Assembly (NCBI RefSeq): GCF_020297485.1
Contig: NZ_JAIWZC010000001.1
Location: 1-64,000, forward strand
Direction: 5' to 3'
Source: Enterocloster clostridioformis
GTDB taxonomy: Bacteria; Bacillota; Clostridia; Lachnospirales; Lachnospiraceae
Length of the DNA: 64,000 nt
Below, in pieces: positions 46,349 through 56,352 of the stretch. Each line of letters starts with the position of its first letter. The stretch's first letter is position 1. The notes beneath the pieces were generated by a model. That model did not search any database, was not told where the DNA came from, and worked only from the letters and a program-made list of their open reading frames with translations. The translations under genes and the position numbers were made by a program.

Positions 46349-47557
46349 ATGAAAAAGAAACCGCTTGCACTATGGATTTTTACTGGATTGGCTTTGGGTA
46401 TTGCGGCAGGTATGCTGTTGATGGGCCGGCCGGACATTGCGGAAATTTACATCAAGCCCTTTGGCACCCTGTTTCTGAACCTGCTGAAATTCATCGTAGT
46501 CCCCATTGTCTTGTTCTCCATCATGAACGGTGTTATTTCCATGAAGGATATTAAGAAGGTGGGAAGCATTGGAGGTAAGACAGTCATCTACTATATGTGC
46601 ACTACCTTTTTTGCGGTTACCATGGGACTTTTGATAGCGAATCTGTTCAAAAAGGGATTTCCGGTGCTGTCCACCAGCTCCCTGGAGTACACGGCGGCGG
46701 AAACGCCCAGTTTTATCCAGACCCTGATTGGCATTTTCCCAAGCAATATCATACAGCCCATGGCCGAGGCATCCATGCTTCAGGTAATCGTGGTGGCTTT
46801 GCTCTTTGGCTTTGGCACCATTGTGGCGGGAAAGAAGGGAGAGGTATTTGGAAACTTTGTGGAGAGCGCCAATGATGTGTCTATCGCAGTTATGTCCTTC
46901 ATCATCAAGCTGAGCCCCATCGGTGTGTTCTGTCTGATTACGCCTGTGGTGGCTGCCAACGGACCCCAGATACTGGGCAGCCTGGCCTTTGTGCTTCTGG
47001 TGGCTTATATCGGGTACATACTCCACGCCTCATTGGTGTATTCGCTGACCGTAAAGTCTCTTGCGGGCATCGGACCCCTTAAGTTTTTCAAGGGCATGGC
47101 GCCGGCCATGATAATGGCGTTTTCCAGCGCGTCCTCTGTAGGCGCCCTTCCTCTTAACCTGGAATGCACGGAAAAGTTGGGGGCCAGAAAGGAGGTGGCC
47201 AGCTTTGTGCTTCCGCTGGGAGCCACCATCAATATGGATGGAACCGCCATTTACCAGGGTGTGTGCGCTGTGTTTATCGCTTCCTGTTATGGAATCAACC
47301 TGACCCTGTCCCAGCAGATTGTCATTATACTGACAGCTGTTCTGGCTTCCGTGGGCACGGCCGGTGTGCCGGGATCCGGTATGATTATGCTGGCTATGGT
47401 GCTTCAGAGCGTAGGGCTTCCTGTGGAAGGAATTGCACTTGTGGCCGGTATTGACCGCCTGTTTGACATGGGTCGAACCACGGTGAATATTACAGGGGAC
47501 GCTGCCTGCGCAGTGATTGTTTCCCATCTGGAGGATAAGAGGTTAAAGAAGGCTTAA
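46349..47557 (+). CDS. Dicarboxylate/amino acid:cation symporter (DAACS)
   Basis: 402 residues with about eight membrane helices and two re-entrant loops. Family motifs: the serine-rich loop AFSSASSVGALPLNLE, LPLGATINMDGTAIYQG and GIDRLFDMGRTTVNITGD. Members import glutamate, aspartate, serine/threonine or C4-dicarboxylates with Na+ or H+. ATG 46349 is preferred because AAAGGGG lies ten bases upstream; GTG 46343 is too close. Transcribed alone, ending at a strong terminator. Confidence 0.93.
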   Translation: MKKKPLALWIFTGLALGIAAGMLLMGRPDIAEIYIKPFGTLFLNLLKFIVVPIVLFSIMNGVISMKDIKKVGSIGGKTVIYYMCTTFFAVTMGLLIANLFKKGFPVLSTSSLEYTAAETPSFIQTLIGIFPSNIIQPMAEASMLQVIVVALLFGFGTIVAGKKGEVFGNFVESANDVSIAVMSFIIKLSPIGVFCLITPVVAANGPQILGSLAFVLLVAYIGYILHASLVYSLTVKSLAGIGPLKFFKGMAPAMIMAFSSASSVGALPLNLECTEKLGARKEVASFVLPLGATINMDGTAIYQGVCAVFIASCYGINLTLSQQIVIILTAVLASVGTAGVPGSGMIMLAMVLQSVGLPVEGIALVAGIDRLFDMGRTTVNITGDAACAVIVSHLEDKRLKKA

Positions 47558-47580
47558 GCCTGAATTTCATCAAGGTAAAA

Positions 47581-47623
47581 GAAGGGCCGCGCTGTGATAT
47601 GATGTCGCACAGCGCGGCCCTTC
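47581..47623. terminator. Strong bidirectional terminator
   Basis: A perfect 16-base-pair stem, GAAGGGCCGCGCTGTG (47581-47596) with CACAGCGCGGCCCTTC (47608-47623), between the convergent symporter and TRAP remnant. Confidence 0.85.
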
Positions 47624-47654
47624 CCTGATACACATATTTTATACATAATCTATT

Positions 47655-48150
47655 TTATACATAACCCATTAGACCCGGAAGCCACAGTGACAGCTGCGGT
47701 ATATAGGATACCAGCATCAGCACGATAAAGATGGCGCCAAAGTAGTAGAGCAGAGGACGGATAACCTGTTCTATCTTTGTCTTTCCCACCTTTACTCCCA
47801 CGAAAAGTGTAGTTCCCACAGGGGGAGTGATGGTGCCGATACACAGGTTGAATATCATCATGATTCCAAAGTGGATGGTATTCATGCCCAGCGCCCGGCA
47901 GATGGGAAGGAAAATAGGGGTGAAGATAAGGCAGGCAGGCGTCATGTCCATAAAGGTTCCCACAATCAGCAGCAGAATATTGATGATAAAAAGTATTACA
48001 TAGCGGTTGGTGCTGATTCCCAGCATGGCTTCCGATACAGCGGTGGGGATGCCGGTGAAGGCCATGACCCAGCTCATGATGCTGGATACTCCGATAAGGA
48101 AGATGATAATGCCTGTCATCTCTGCGCTGTCCAGGAAAATTTTAGGCAGC
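47655..48150 (-). pseudogene. TRAP transporter large permease, 3' fragment
   Basis: About 155-165 residues equal to the C-terminus of DctM-type permeases (GTFMDMTPACLIFTPIFLPI, TPPVGTTLFVGVKVGKTKIE). The readable frame extends upstream to KLRELPKIFLDSAEM, then abuts the substrate-binding protein gene. The N-terminal two thirds are missing. Confidence 0.85.
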
Positions 48151-48837
48151 TCCCTCAGCTTGATGGACGTTGGTCAGGGCCAGCTCATTGTTCTCGGCGC
48201 CGTCTATAACGCCCTGCTGAATGGCAGTATACACCTCACCGAACCCCATAGGAGCAGCGGCCGTGCCAAAAGCATTGACCATGTCCACGCTGGCCGGGCT
48301 TTGCTGTACACGTATTTTCCTGCCCTTTAAATCATCCGGCGTGTTGATGGGAGTCTTGGCGTAGAAATTACGGGTTCCCGCATTGTACCAGGTCACCACC
48401 CTGAAACCGGCCTCGTCCGTGGACTTGTATATATTTTCCATATAATCCGTGTCTTCCATCACAGACCGGTAGACTTCTTCGGAGTCAAAAAGATAGGGCA
48501 TGCTGAAAATCTCATAGACATCCGCAAATGTCTCCAGATTTGCCGTACCCGCAATAACAAAATCAATTGCTCCTGTCTGGGTCAGCTCGATTGCCTTCTG
48601 GGCAGATCCCAGTATTTCATTGGGGAATATCTGTACCTCATATTTGTCTCCCAGACGTTCTTCCACATATTCCTTAAATGCCAGCATTCCCAGATGCTCA
48701 GGATGGGTCTCCGACTGTGCGTGCGACACGCGGATAATTCTTTTACCTGAGGAAACCAAGCTGCATCCGGAAGCCGAAACCATGACAGCGCCGGCCACAG
48801 CTGCAATTGCAAGCCTTTTCATTAAAACACTCACCAT
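48142..48837 (-). pseudogene. TRAP substrate-binding protein, 5' fragment
   Basis: Lipoprotein signal (Cys in SASGCSLVSS), then a DctP-type binding domain with HPEHLGMLAFKEYVEERLGD and GRKIRVQQSPASVDMVNAFG. It runs 231 residues, then joins out of frame to the DctM tail near 48150. A normal DctP has about 330 residues. The small permease gene (dctQ) that usually lies between is absent. Confidence 0.88.
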
Positions 48838-49046
48838 TTCCAATCCCTCTCTTTATTTGCGTATGTCAATGTCTGCAGAACATGTAACTGGTTTTTATTA
48901 TATCGACAAAATTGTGTATAATCACTGGAAAATTTTAATATTTGAGAGTAAATTATTGTCATAAAGCAGTAATTGTATTAGCAATAATTTAACGGATTTT
49001 TAACGTGATATTAACGGCACAGATAGCAGACAGACGGAATCAATGG

Positions 49047-49143
49047 TATAATGGGAAAAAGGAGGAGAGGAATGCGGTGCTCCTGGGAGGATATCAGATG
49101 CGGGCGTATTTTTTCTTGTAATGACTCAGCGTACACGTTATAA
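49047..49143 (+). CDS. Possible 23-residue Cys-rich peptide
   Basis: ATG at 49072 encodes MRCSWEDIRCGRIFSCNDSA and three more residues, stop at 49141-49143. It has a strong AAAAAGGAGGAG site seven bases upstream and a TATAAT box at 49047-49052 with a weak TAGCAG -35 element 17 bases away. Three Cys are spaced evenly. No family known; it could be a leader peptide or a remnant start. It is the only gene-like content of 48844-49250. Confidence 0.3.
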
Positions 49144-49256
49144 TGGATAGAATTCTTTGACTGTTATTCTCAAACAGGGGGATGTGGTAGGAAGGCAGTA
49201 GGTGCGATAGTAGGGAGGAGGCAGGATAATATTGGATAAACAATTGAGAATAATGG

Positions 49257-49285
49257 TTGACAAGCAGATATTTTCCATATAAACT
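49257..49285 (+). promoter_or_regulatory. thiC promoter
   Basis: TTGACA (49257-49262) and TAAACT (49280-49285), 17-base spacer, about 65 bases upstream of the TPP riboswitch. Confidence 0.65.
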
Positions 49286-49352
49286 GACAGAGTGAGGTGA
49301 AAATGCCTTTCGGATACAGCGGGAGAACTGCCGTATTCAGTCATATTACAAC

Positions 49353-49436
49353 AGGGAGCTTGTGGGGCAGGCTGAGAGGAAGTAATCGAACTTCGACCTA
49401 TTAAACCTGATTTGGATAATGCCAACGTAGGGAAAT
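49353..49436 (+). ncRNA. TPP riboswitch
   Basis: Canonical THI-box sequences: GGCTGAGAGGAAG (49370-49382), CGACCT (49394-49399), ACCTGATTTGGATAATGCCA (49405-49424) and ACGTAGGGAA (49425-49434). A hairpin with a T-run follows at 49469-49499, so thiamin pyrophosphate should cause early termination. Confidence 0.95.
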
Positions 49437-49468
49437 ATGGAGTATGTACAAGCTTGCATGATATGAAT

Positions 49469-49499
49469 GGTCCATTCCTTACCGGTATGGGCCTTTTTT
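49469..49499 (+). terminator. TPP riboswitch terminator
   Basis: GGTCCAT (49469-49475) pairs with ATGGGCC (49487-49493), one G-T pair, then six Ts. Expression platform of the TPP riboswitch. Confidence 0.8.
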
Positions 49500-49609
49500 G
49501 TGTCCTGAAGTATATCCGGCATGACGCGGGCAAACGAACACGGTTTAATAGATTGCATGTGAAAATTACTTTTAACCACATGCGGGCTCCGGGCGAAGAG
49601 GAGGAAAAT

Positions 49610-50917
49610 ATGGATTATACCACGCAGATGGACGCGGCCAGGAAAGGTATCCTGACAGAGGAGCTGAAAAGGGTAGCGGATAAGGAACTGTTTGAACCAG
49701 CTGAACTGATGCGGCTGGTGGCTGAGGGGAAGGCTGTCATTCCTGCCAACCGGCTGCATACCTGTCTGGAACCAAATGGAATCGGATCCAGGCTTAAGAC
49801 GAAAATCAACGTAAACCTCGGCACTTCAAGGGACTGCAAGGACTTGGAAATGGAATTACAGAAGGTAAATGATGCGGTGAGGATGGGGGCAGAGTCCATC
49901 ATGGACCTGAGTTCATGGGGGGATACCCGCACATTCAGAAGAAAGCTGACTGCCCAGTGTCCTGCAATCATAGGCACTGTTCCCATCTATGATGCGGTGG
50001 TTTATTACCACAAACCGCTGAAGGATATTACTTCACAGGAGTGGCTGGATATCGTAAGGATGCATGCGGAGGATGGGGTGGACTTCATGACCATCCATGT
50101 GGGAATCAACCGGCAGACAGCGGAGCGCTTCAAGAAGGCGAAGCGCCTTACCAATATTGTGTCCAGGGGAGGTTCTATTATATTTGCATGGATGGAAATG
50201 ACGGGAAAGGAAAATCCGTTTTATGAGCATTTTGAGAAGATACTGGATATCTGTCAGGCCTATGATGTGACACTGAGCCTGGGAGACGCCTGCCGTCCGG
50301 GATGTATTGAGGATGCATCGGATATATCCCAGATTGAGGAGCTGGTGACGCTGGGGGAGCTGACCAGAAGGGCGTGGGAAAAGAATGTGCAGGTCATCAT
50401 AGAAGGACCGGGACATATGCCTTTGGACCAGATTCAGTCCAATATGAAGATACAGCAGACTATCTGCCAGGGAGCCCCTTTTTATGTCCTTGGTCCTCTG
50501 GTGACAGATATTGCTCCGGGTTATGACCATATTACCGCAGCCATAGGCGGAGCCCTTGCCGCCGCCAGCGGAGCGTCTTTTTTGTGCTATGTTACGCCGG
50601 CCGAACATCTGAGACTGCCGGACCTGGACGATGTTAAGGAAGGCATCATGGCGTCCAAGATTGCCGCCCATGCAGCTGATATTGCAAAAGGCATAAAAGG
50701 TGCGGCACAGTGGGACCGCGAGATGAGTACGGCCCGGAAAAAACTGGATTGGGAGCGCATGTTTGAGCTGTCTATTGACCCGGAAAAAGCCAGGAAATAC
50801 CGGGAATCGGCCAAACCCGAAAAGGAGGACACCTGTTCCATGTGCGGTAATTTCTGCGCCGTGAAGAACATGAACCGGATATTGGATGGGGAAATAGTGA
50901 GTATTTTTGATGAGTAA
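49610..50917 (+). CDS. thiC: Phosphomethylpyrimidine synthase ThiC
   Basis: 435 residues, the short ThiC form without the N-terminal extra domain. A radical SAM enzyme that turns aminoimidazole ribotide into the pyrimidine of thiamin. The C-terminal cluster motif is [11 protein letters not shown]; the barrel has [15 protein letters not shown] and [16 protein letters not shown]. Start at ATG 49610 with AGAGGAGG upstream; the longer frame runs into the riboswitch. Related benzimidazole synthases (BzaA/B/F) look alike, but the TPP riboswitch upstream favours thiamin synthesis. Confidence 0.93.
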   Translation: MDYTTQMDAARKGILTEELKRVADKELFEPAELMRLVAEGKAVIPANRLHTCLEPNGIGSRLKTKINVNLGTSRDCKDLEMELQKVNDAVRMGAESIMDLSSWGDTRTFRRKLTAQCPAIIGTVPIYDAVVYYHKPLKDITSQEWLDIVRMHAEDGVDFMTIHVGINRQTAERFKKAKRLTNIVSRGGSIIFAWMEMTGKENPFYEHFEKILDICQAYDVTLSLGDACRPGCIEDASDISQIEELVTLGELTRRAWEKNVQVIIEGPGHMPLDQIQSNMKIQQTICQGAPFYVLGPLVTDIAPGYDHITAAIGGALAAASGASFLCYVTPAEHLRLPDLDDVKEGIMASKIAAHAADIAKGIKGAAQWDREMSTARKKLDWERMFELSIDPEKARKYRESAKPEKEDTCSMCGNFCAVKNMNRILDGEIVSIFDE

Positions 50918-50982
50918 TGGAGTTGGAGGGAAGGAGGCTGCCGCCTGGATACAGCCCTTTGCCAACAGCATTTTAATAAAAC

Positions 50983-51023
50983 AATGGGAAGGAAAATCCG
51001 AGTTTTGGATTTTCCTTCCCATT
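50983..51023. terminator. Bidirectional terminator between thiC and hppA
   Basis: A perfect 17-base-pair stem, AATGGGAAGGAAAATCC with GGATTTTCCTTCCCATT, seven-base loop. It serves both convergent genes. Confidence 0.85.
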
Positions 51024-51061
51024 AACTGTTGTGTAGCCGTAAAAAGAATTCGGCTTTGAGA

Positions 51062-53044
51062 TTAAATTAATCCACCAAACCGCAGGAACAAAGGAGCAAA
51101 TACCAGAGACACAATCGTCATCAGCTTAATAAGAATGTTGATGGAAGGACCTGAGGTATCCTTGAAAGGATCGCCTACGGTATCGCCAACCACAGCAGCC
51201 TTGTGTGAATCACTGCCTTTGCCTCCGTGATGTCCTTCCTCGATGTACTTCTTTGCATTATCCCATGCGCCGCCGGAGTTGGACATGAAGATGGCCATTA
51301 ATACGCCGGTTACCAGAGCGCCGGTCAGAAGCCCGCCCAGAGCAGAAGGTCCCAGGATGAGACCGGTTGCCAGAGGAGCCAGCACTGCCATCAGACCTGG
51401 CAGGAACATCTCCCGAAGGGCGGCTTTGGTGGAGATGGATACGCAGGAAGCGTAGTCGGGGCGGTCCGTTCCTTTGAGAATGCCGGGTTTTTCCCTGAAC
51501 TGGCGGCGTACCTCCTCAATCATCTGATGGGCGGCCTTGGATACGGATTCCATGGTCATGGCGGAGAAGAGGAAAGTCAGCATTCCTCCAATGAAAAGTC
51601 CAACAATGACATGCGCGTTAAGGATGTCAATTGTGGTGAGTTTTACTGCCTCAGCGTAGGATACAAACAGGGCCAGAGCCGTAAGAGCAGCGGAGCCGAT
51701 GGCAAAACCCTTGCCGATGGCAGCGGTTGTATTGCCCACTGAGTCCAGCTTGTCAGTTATATCCCTGACGTTTTTATCCAGACCAGCCATCTCAGCGATT
51801 CCGCCTGCGTTGTCAGCGATAGGACCGTAAGCGTCAATGGCAACGGTGATTCCAGTGGTGGACAGCATGCCTACGGCTGCCAGGGCAATTCCGTAAAGGC
51901 CCATAAGCTTGTTGGAAATCAGAACACCCACACATACCAGCAGGATGGGGACCGCGGTTGACTGCATTCCCACGGCAATTCCGCTGATGATGGTGGTAGC
52001 GGAGCCTGTTTCGGACTGCCCGGCTATTTTCTTGACAAAACGATAATCGCCGGATGTATATATTTCAGTGACAGCTCCGATCAGAACGCCTACCAACAAG
52101 CCTGTAATGATGGTAAACGCAGCCATGAAATTACCGAAGAATATACGGCTGAGGACAAGGGAGCAGACCACTACCAGGGCGGTTGCGCTGTACTCGCCTG
52201 TCTTTAAAGCCTTGTGCGGATCGGAATTGCCGATGCTCTTGACTAACAGGGAGCCTATGATGGCGGCAATAATGCCGCAGGCTGAGAGCATAAGCGGGAA
52301 AACGATGCCGGCTTCCTGATAAAATACAAGGCCCAGTGTCAGGGCTGAAATCAGGGAACCTACATAGGATTCAAACAGGTCAGCGCCCATACCGGCCACA
52401 TCGCCTACATTGTCGCCTACGTTGTCGGCAATTACGGCAGGATTACGGGGATCATCCTCGGGGATGCCGGCCTCTACTTTGCCTACCAGGTCGGCGCCGA
52501 CATCAGCTGCCTTGGTGTAAATGCCTCCGCCCACACGGGCAAAGAGTGCGATGGAAGAAGCGCCCAGGCTGAAGCCTGATAAAACGGATACGTCCCTTGT
52601 AAGTATGTAGAGGACGCCTACGCCCAGCAGGCCCAAGCCTACCACGGCCATTCCCATAACGCTTCCGCCGGAGAATGCAAGTGCCAGTGCACGGTGCATA
52701 CCGGATGTACGGGCAGCGTCAGCGGTACGGCTGTTGGCGCGGATAGCGGCATTCATGCCCAGATAACCGGCCATGGTGGAAAAACCGCTTCCCACAAGGA
52801 AACATCCGGCTGTAATCCAGTTCCGTGTTCCAAAACCGATGACAAAGAATAACACGGCTACAAAGACGACCAGTATGCGGTACTCAGAAGCCAGAAACGC
52901 GTTGGCGCCCTCTGCGATTGCGTCGGCAATCTCACGCATCCTGTCAGTGCCTGGATCCTCCTTGACGATCTGCTGCCTTAGAATGACAGCAAACAGGAGT
53001 CCCAGCAGCCCCACTACCGGGACTAAGAATAACATTTGTTCCAT
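51062..53044 (-). CDS. hppA: Membrane-bound ion-translocating pyrophosphatase
   Basis: 660 residues with about 15-16 membrane helices. The catalytic loop [20 protein letters not shown] and the [20 protein letters not shown] block bind Mg-pyrophosphate. The segment [17 protein letters not shown] has Ala where K+-independent enzymes have Lys, so it is of the K+-dependent type, many of which pump Na+. It turns pyrophosphate energy into an ion gradient. ATG is preceded by GGAGGG. Single-gene unit. Confidence 0.95.
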   Translation of the reverse strand: MEQMLFLVPVVGLLGLLFAVILRQQIVKEDPGTDRMREIADAIAEGANAFLASEYRILVVFVAVLFFVIGFGTRNWITAGCFLVGSGFSTMAGYLGMNAAIRANSRTADAARTSGMHRALALAFSGGSVMGMAVVGLGLLGVGVLYILTRDVSVLSGFSLGASSIALFARVGGGIYTKAADVGADLVGKVEAGIPEDDPRNPAVIADNVGDNVGDVAGMGADLFESYVGSLISALTLGLVFYQEAGIVFPLMLSACGIIAAIIGSLLVKSIGNSDPHKALKTGEYSATALVVVCSLVLSRIFFGNFMAAFTIITGLLVGVLIGAVTEIYTSGDYRFVKKIAGQSETGSATTIISGIAVGMQSTAVPILLVCVGVLISNKLMGLYGIALAAVGMLSTTGITVAIDAYGPIADNAGGIAEMAGLDKNVRDITDKLDSVGNTTAAIGKGFAIGSAALTALALFVSYAEAVKLTTIDILNAHVIVGLFIGGMLTFLFSAMTMESVSKAAHQMIEEVRRQFREKPGILKGTDRPDYASCVSISTKAALREMFLPGLMAVLAPLATGLILGPSALGGLLTGALVTGVLMAIFMSNSGGAWDNAKKYIEEGHHGGKGSDSHKAAVVGDTVGDPFKDTSGPSINILIKLMTIVSLVFAPLFLRFGGLI

Positions 53045-53245
53045 AATACCCTCCTAATTATTGGTTAAGATAAGATCTTCTTAATGGGATTGTAGCAGAG
53101 TTACTGGGATTTTTCAACAAAAAATATTAGAATACCTTAAAATAATTGTAAACCAAACAATATCTTTAAGATACTATAGCACTGTCAGGTACCTATCCCA
53201 CTTTTAAGTGCGTTCTTGCGGGTGCGCTGTGCACATTTTATAATA

Positions 53246-53285
53246 CCGGTATAAGAAATAAGTCACTGGTATAAGAAATAAGTCA
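53246..53285. repeat. Tandem 20-bp direct repeat
   Basis: Two adjoining copies of C(C/T)GGTATAAGAAATAAGTCA at 53246-53265 and 53266-53285, one mismatch. It lies just before the EAL remnant start. The gap 53045-53245 otherwise shows only hppA promoter-like AT-rich sequence. Confidence 0.8.
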
Positions 53286-53293
53286 AAGAAAGG

Positions 53294-53592
53294 ATGGGAA
53301 TTATACGGCGTTCGGAGTATGTGAAAATATTGGAGGAAGCGGTCAGTTACATTGGATACGCCGTGTCACAGGCCAAGACGGGCAGATATTCTGTGGAAAC
53401 CAGGCAGTTCCTGTATGCGGAGTCTCTGATGCGTATGAACCACTCCCCAATAGGACCGGTCTATCCAAATAGGATACAGGGGTGGAACAGATACAGGGAT
53501 ACTATTATTCCAGGCCTTTGTTTGTGGGGGAGATGGAGGAATTTCTTATTTTGCAGCAGGCATACCAGAGGAAAGAGGAGAGCAGTCAGTGA
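53294..53592 (+). pseudogene. EAL-domain phosphodiesterase with internal deletion
   Basis: The first part reads RYSVETRQFLYAESLMRMNH and SPIGPVYPNRI, the start of an EAL domain. The next frame reads QIQGYYYSRPLFVGEMEEFL, its very end. About 190 residues of catalytic domain between are gone, and the frames do not match. It once degraded cyclic di-GMP. About 165 bases follow with nothing recognisable before the next gene. Confidence 0.7.
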
Positions 53593-53759
53593 CGGCAGAT
53601 ATGAATTATGTCTGTATCAGATTCTGAAAATATGAACGGAATGCAGAATGTATCCGGAAAAATTACATGATTTACCTGGATTTTGCCATGGTTCATTGGA
53701 CTGGCTGGTGTTATGCTTAACTGCACAGTATGAATTTGCCCTGAAGGAGGTAAAAGCAG

Positions 53760-56126
53760 ATGCAGATATTCCGGCCAATATGGTACACCATTCCTGAATT
53801 CTCAAAAGAGATTCCGGTCTGCGTATACCACAAAGAGAATGAATCAGCTGACAGCAGAAAGAGTCAGAAGAATGAACCTGTGCGCAATCTTCATGTGTTA
53901 GCCAGGTCCGGCATGGAATGGGACGGAATCAAGAGAGTTATTCTGCGGATATCAGCAGACGATTACTATAAACTATATATCAACGGAATCTTCATCGCCC
54001 AGGGACCGGCGCCGTCATACCCGGAACATTATTATTACAATACACTGGACATTACGCCTTTCCTTCATCAGGGAAAGAACATAGTGGCCGTCCATCTCTA
54101 TTACCAGGGCCTGCTCAACCGGGTTTGGAACAGCGGGGACGGCCGTTTTGGCGTGGCGGCGGAACTGATTGCGGCGGATGGGATGGCGGAGCTGACCGCT
54201 GGGGATGAGATGGCGGAGCTGACCGCTGGGGATGGGATGGCGGAGCTGACCGCGGCGGATGAGCCCGCGGGAGCGGCTTTCCCGGACTGCGGTCTGCGCT
54301 GGAGATACCAAATCTGCCATGCCTACTCAGGAGATGTCATCGGATATGATACACAATTTCTGGAGAATTTTGACAGCCGGAAATGGGATGATGGATGGAA
54401 GCTTCCTGAGTACGAGGACAGGGACTGGCCATACATGGTACAGGCAGAATGGGCGGATTACCGGCTTACAAAACAGCCTGTGAAGATGCTGGATATATAT
54501 GAGATTAAGCCGAGGCAGATAAAGGAAGAGCCAATACCGGCAGAGGAAGAAACCTCGCCGGCAAAGGAAGAACTCCCACCGAACAAAGAAAGGTCCCCAC
54601 AGTCAAAAGAGAATCCATCCCGTTCATCCTGGTTCGTAGACATGGGACAGGAGATAACCGGGGCCCTGGTAATACGGGCAGCGGGGAAGGCCGGGGACAG
54701 GGTCATCATACGATGTGCGCAGGAGTGCCGGGACGGGGATGTCCGCTATGATATGCGCTGCAACTGCCGTTACGAGGAGATATGGACCCTGGACAACGGC
54801 GTAAGCACCCTGGAGCCTTATGATTATAAAGGATTCCGCTACGCCAGAATCATACCGGATACCGGAGTGAGGATCGAGAATATAAAGGGGCTGGTGCGCC
54901 ATTATCCTATGGACACAGGTCTCTGTACCGTAAAGAGCAGTGACGGAAATTTAGACCGCATATTTGCCATCTGTAAAAATGGGGTAAGGCTGGGCACCCA
55001 GGAAGGATACCTGGACTGCCCTACCAGGGAAAAGGGACAGTATCTGGGCGACGCCGTGGTGACGGCCCATTCCCAGGTATGGCTTACGGGAAGCGTGGAG
55101 ATGCTTCGCAAGTGTATAGGACAGTTTGCTCTTACCAGATACATTTGCCCCGGTCTTATGGCGGTGGCGCCCGGTTCTTTTATGCAGGAAATTGCGGACT
55201 TTTCATTGCTGTGGCTGGAACTGCTTCTGATTGACTACCGGTTTACAGGGGATAAGGATTTCCTGCGGTCCCATTACCGGACGGCCGCCGGCGTGCTGGG
55301 GCATTTCAGAGCATATGCCAGGGAGGACGGACTGCTGGTTCGGGCAGGGGATAAGTGGAATCTGGTGGACTGGCCGGAAAATCTGCGGGATGGATATGAT
55401 TTTGAGCTGAGCCGTCCGGTGGTGGCCTATGGATGTCATAACGTCATAAACGCTCTGTATACCGGGGCGGCGAAAAATCTGACAGAGATAGAAGAAATAC
55501 TGGGTTTGGCTCACTCCATGGATTGGGAAAAACTGCGGAATTCCTATATAAAGGCATTTTACCGTCCGAAAAAGGGGCTTTTTGCGGACAGTGAGACAAG
55601 CAGCCACTGTGCCCTGCACTCCAATGTTTATGCTGCTTATTATGGATTAGAGCCCGGGGAAGCCTCCGGCGGGATAGGGGATTTTCTGGTAAAAAAGGGA
55701 CTGGCCTGCGGTGTGCTGGTAAGTTATTTTTATCTGAAGGCCCTGGCCAGACTTGGCCGGTATGAAGATGTGTTCCGGTCTATTGTGAATGAATCCGAAC
55801 ATGGATGGGTGAATATGCTGAGAGAGGGGGCAGATACCTGCTTTGAGGCATGGGGCAAGGAGCAGAAGTGGAACACCAGCCTCTGCCATCCGTGGGCAAG
55901 TGCTCCCATACCTGTGCTTATTGAGGAGATTGCAGGTTTTGTGCCGGACCCCGGCCAGGCGCGGGGGTTTGGGCTGTTTCCACATATTCCGGCAAAGCTG
56001 AGCCATTTCACAATGAGTGTGCCGTTCAGAGGAAAACGGTATGCGGTCAGGAAGGACAATGGGAGGGAAAAGATAAAGTTTTACAGGATAAAGGACGATA
56101 TGTCCATGGAAGAGATGCACCGGTAA
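53760..56126 (+). CDS. GH78-type alpha-L-rhamnosidase
   Basis: 788 residues, no signal peptide, so cytoplasmic. N-terminal beta-sandwich domains (about 1-360) precede an (alpha/alpha)6 catalytic barrel with GYLDCPTREKGQYLGDAVVT, which holds the acid residues of GH78, and CFEAWGKEQKWNTSLCHPWA near the C-terminus. GH78 enzymes remove terminal L-rhamnose from pectins, arabinogalactans and glycosides. Oddities: a 9-residue unit (DGMAELTAG-like) repeated three times at 139-165, and a Pro/Glu-rich linker (about 260-285). ATG follows AAGGAGG. The next operon on the far side of the two-component genes is sugar uptake. Confidence 0.88.
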   Translation: MQIFRPIWYTIPEFSKEIPVCVYHKENESADSRKSQKNEPVRNLHVLARSGMEWDGIKRVILRISADDYYKLYINGIFIAQGPAPSYPEHYYYNTLDITPFLHQGKNIVAVHLYYQGLLNRVWNSGDGRFGVAAELIAADGMAELTAGDEMAELTAGDGMAELTAADEPAGAAFPDCGLRWRYQICHAYSGDVIGYDTQFLENFDSRKWDDGWKLPEYEDRDWPYMVQAEWADYRLTKQPVKMLDIYEIKPRQIKEEPIPAEEETSPAKEELPPNKERSPQSKENPSRSSWFVDMGQEITGALVIRAAGKAGDRVIIRCAQECRDGDVRYDMRCNCRYEEIWTLDNGVSTLEPYDYKGFRYARIIPDTGVRIENIKGLVRHYPMDTGLCTVKSSDGNLDRIFAICKNGVRLGTQEGYLDCPTREKGQYLGDAVVTAHSQVWLTGSVEMLRKCIGQFALTRYICPGLMAVAPGSFMQEIADFSLLWLELLLIDYRFTGDKDFLRSHYRTAAGVLGHFRAYAREDGLLVRAGDKWNLVDWPENLRDGYDFELSRPVVAYGCHNVINALYTGAAKNLTEIEEILGLAHSMDWEKLRNSYIKAFYRPKKGLFADSETSSHCALHSNVYAAYYGLEPGEASGGIGDFLVKKGLACGVLVSYFYLKALARLGRYEDVFRSIVNESEHGWVNMLREGADTCFEAWGKEQKWNTSLCHPWASAPIPVLIEEIAGFVPDPGQARGFGLFPHIPAKLSHFTMSVPFRGKRYAVRKDNGREKIKFYRIKDDMSMEEMHR
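54174..54254 (+). repeat. In-frame 27-bp minisatellite in the rhamnosidase gene
   Basis: Three copies of a 27-base unit encoding (A/G)D(G/E)MAELTA at 54174-54200, 54201-54227 and 54228-54254, differing by one or two bases. Copy number can change by slippage without shifting frame. Confidence 0.9.
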
Positions 56127-56352
56127 TGCTAAGACAAATGGAAAGTAAGAGCCGGGTACGGGCAGTTAGGAGGGCTATAATAACAGACAAGGCTATCACC
56201 GGAATCATCCGCATTCATCCTTATGAAAGCTAATGACACAGCGGCAGGGACGATGAAAAAAAGCATACAGGATACCTCCGTGGCGGTGCCGCCGCTAGAT
56301 GCGGCAGAACCGGATAATCCAACAGGATGGGAGGTCCCTGTGTGCTTCTTTT

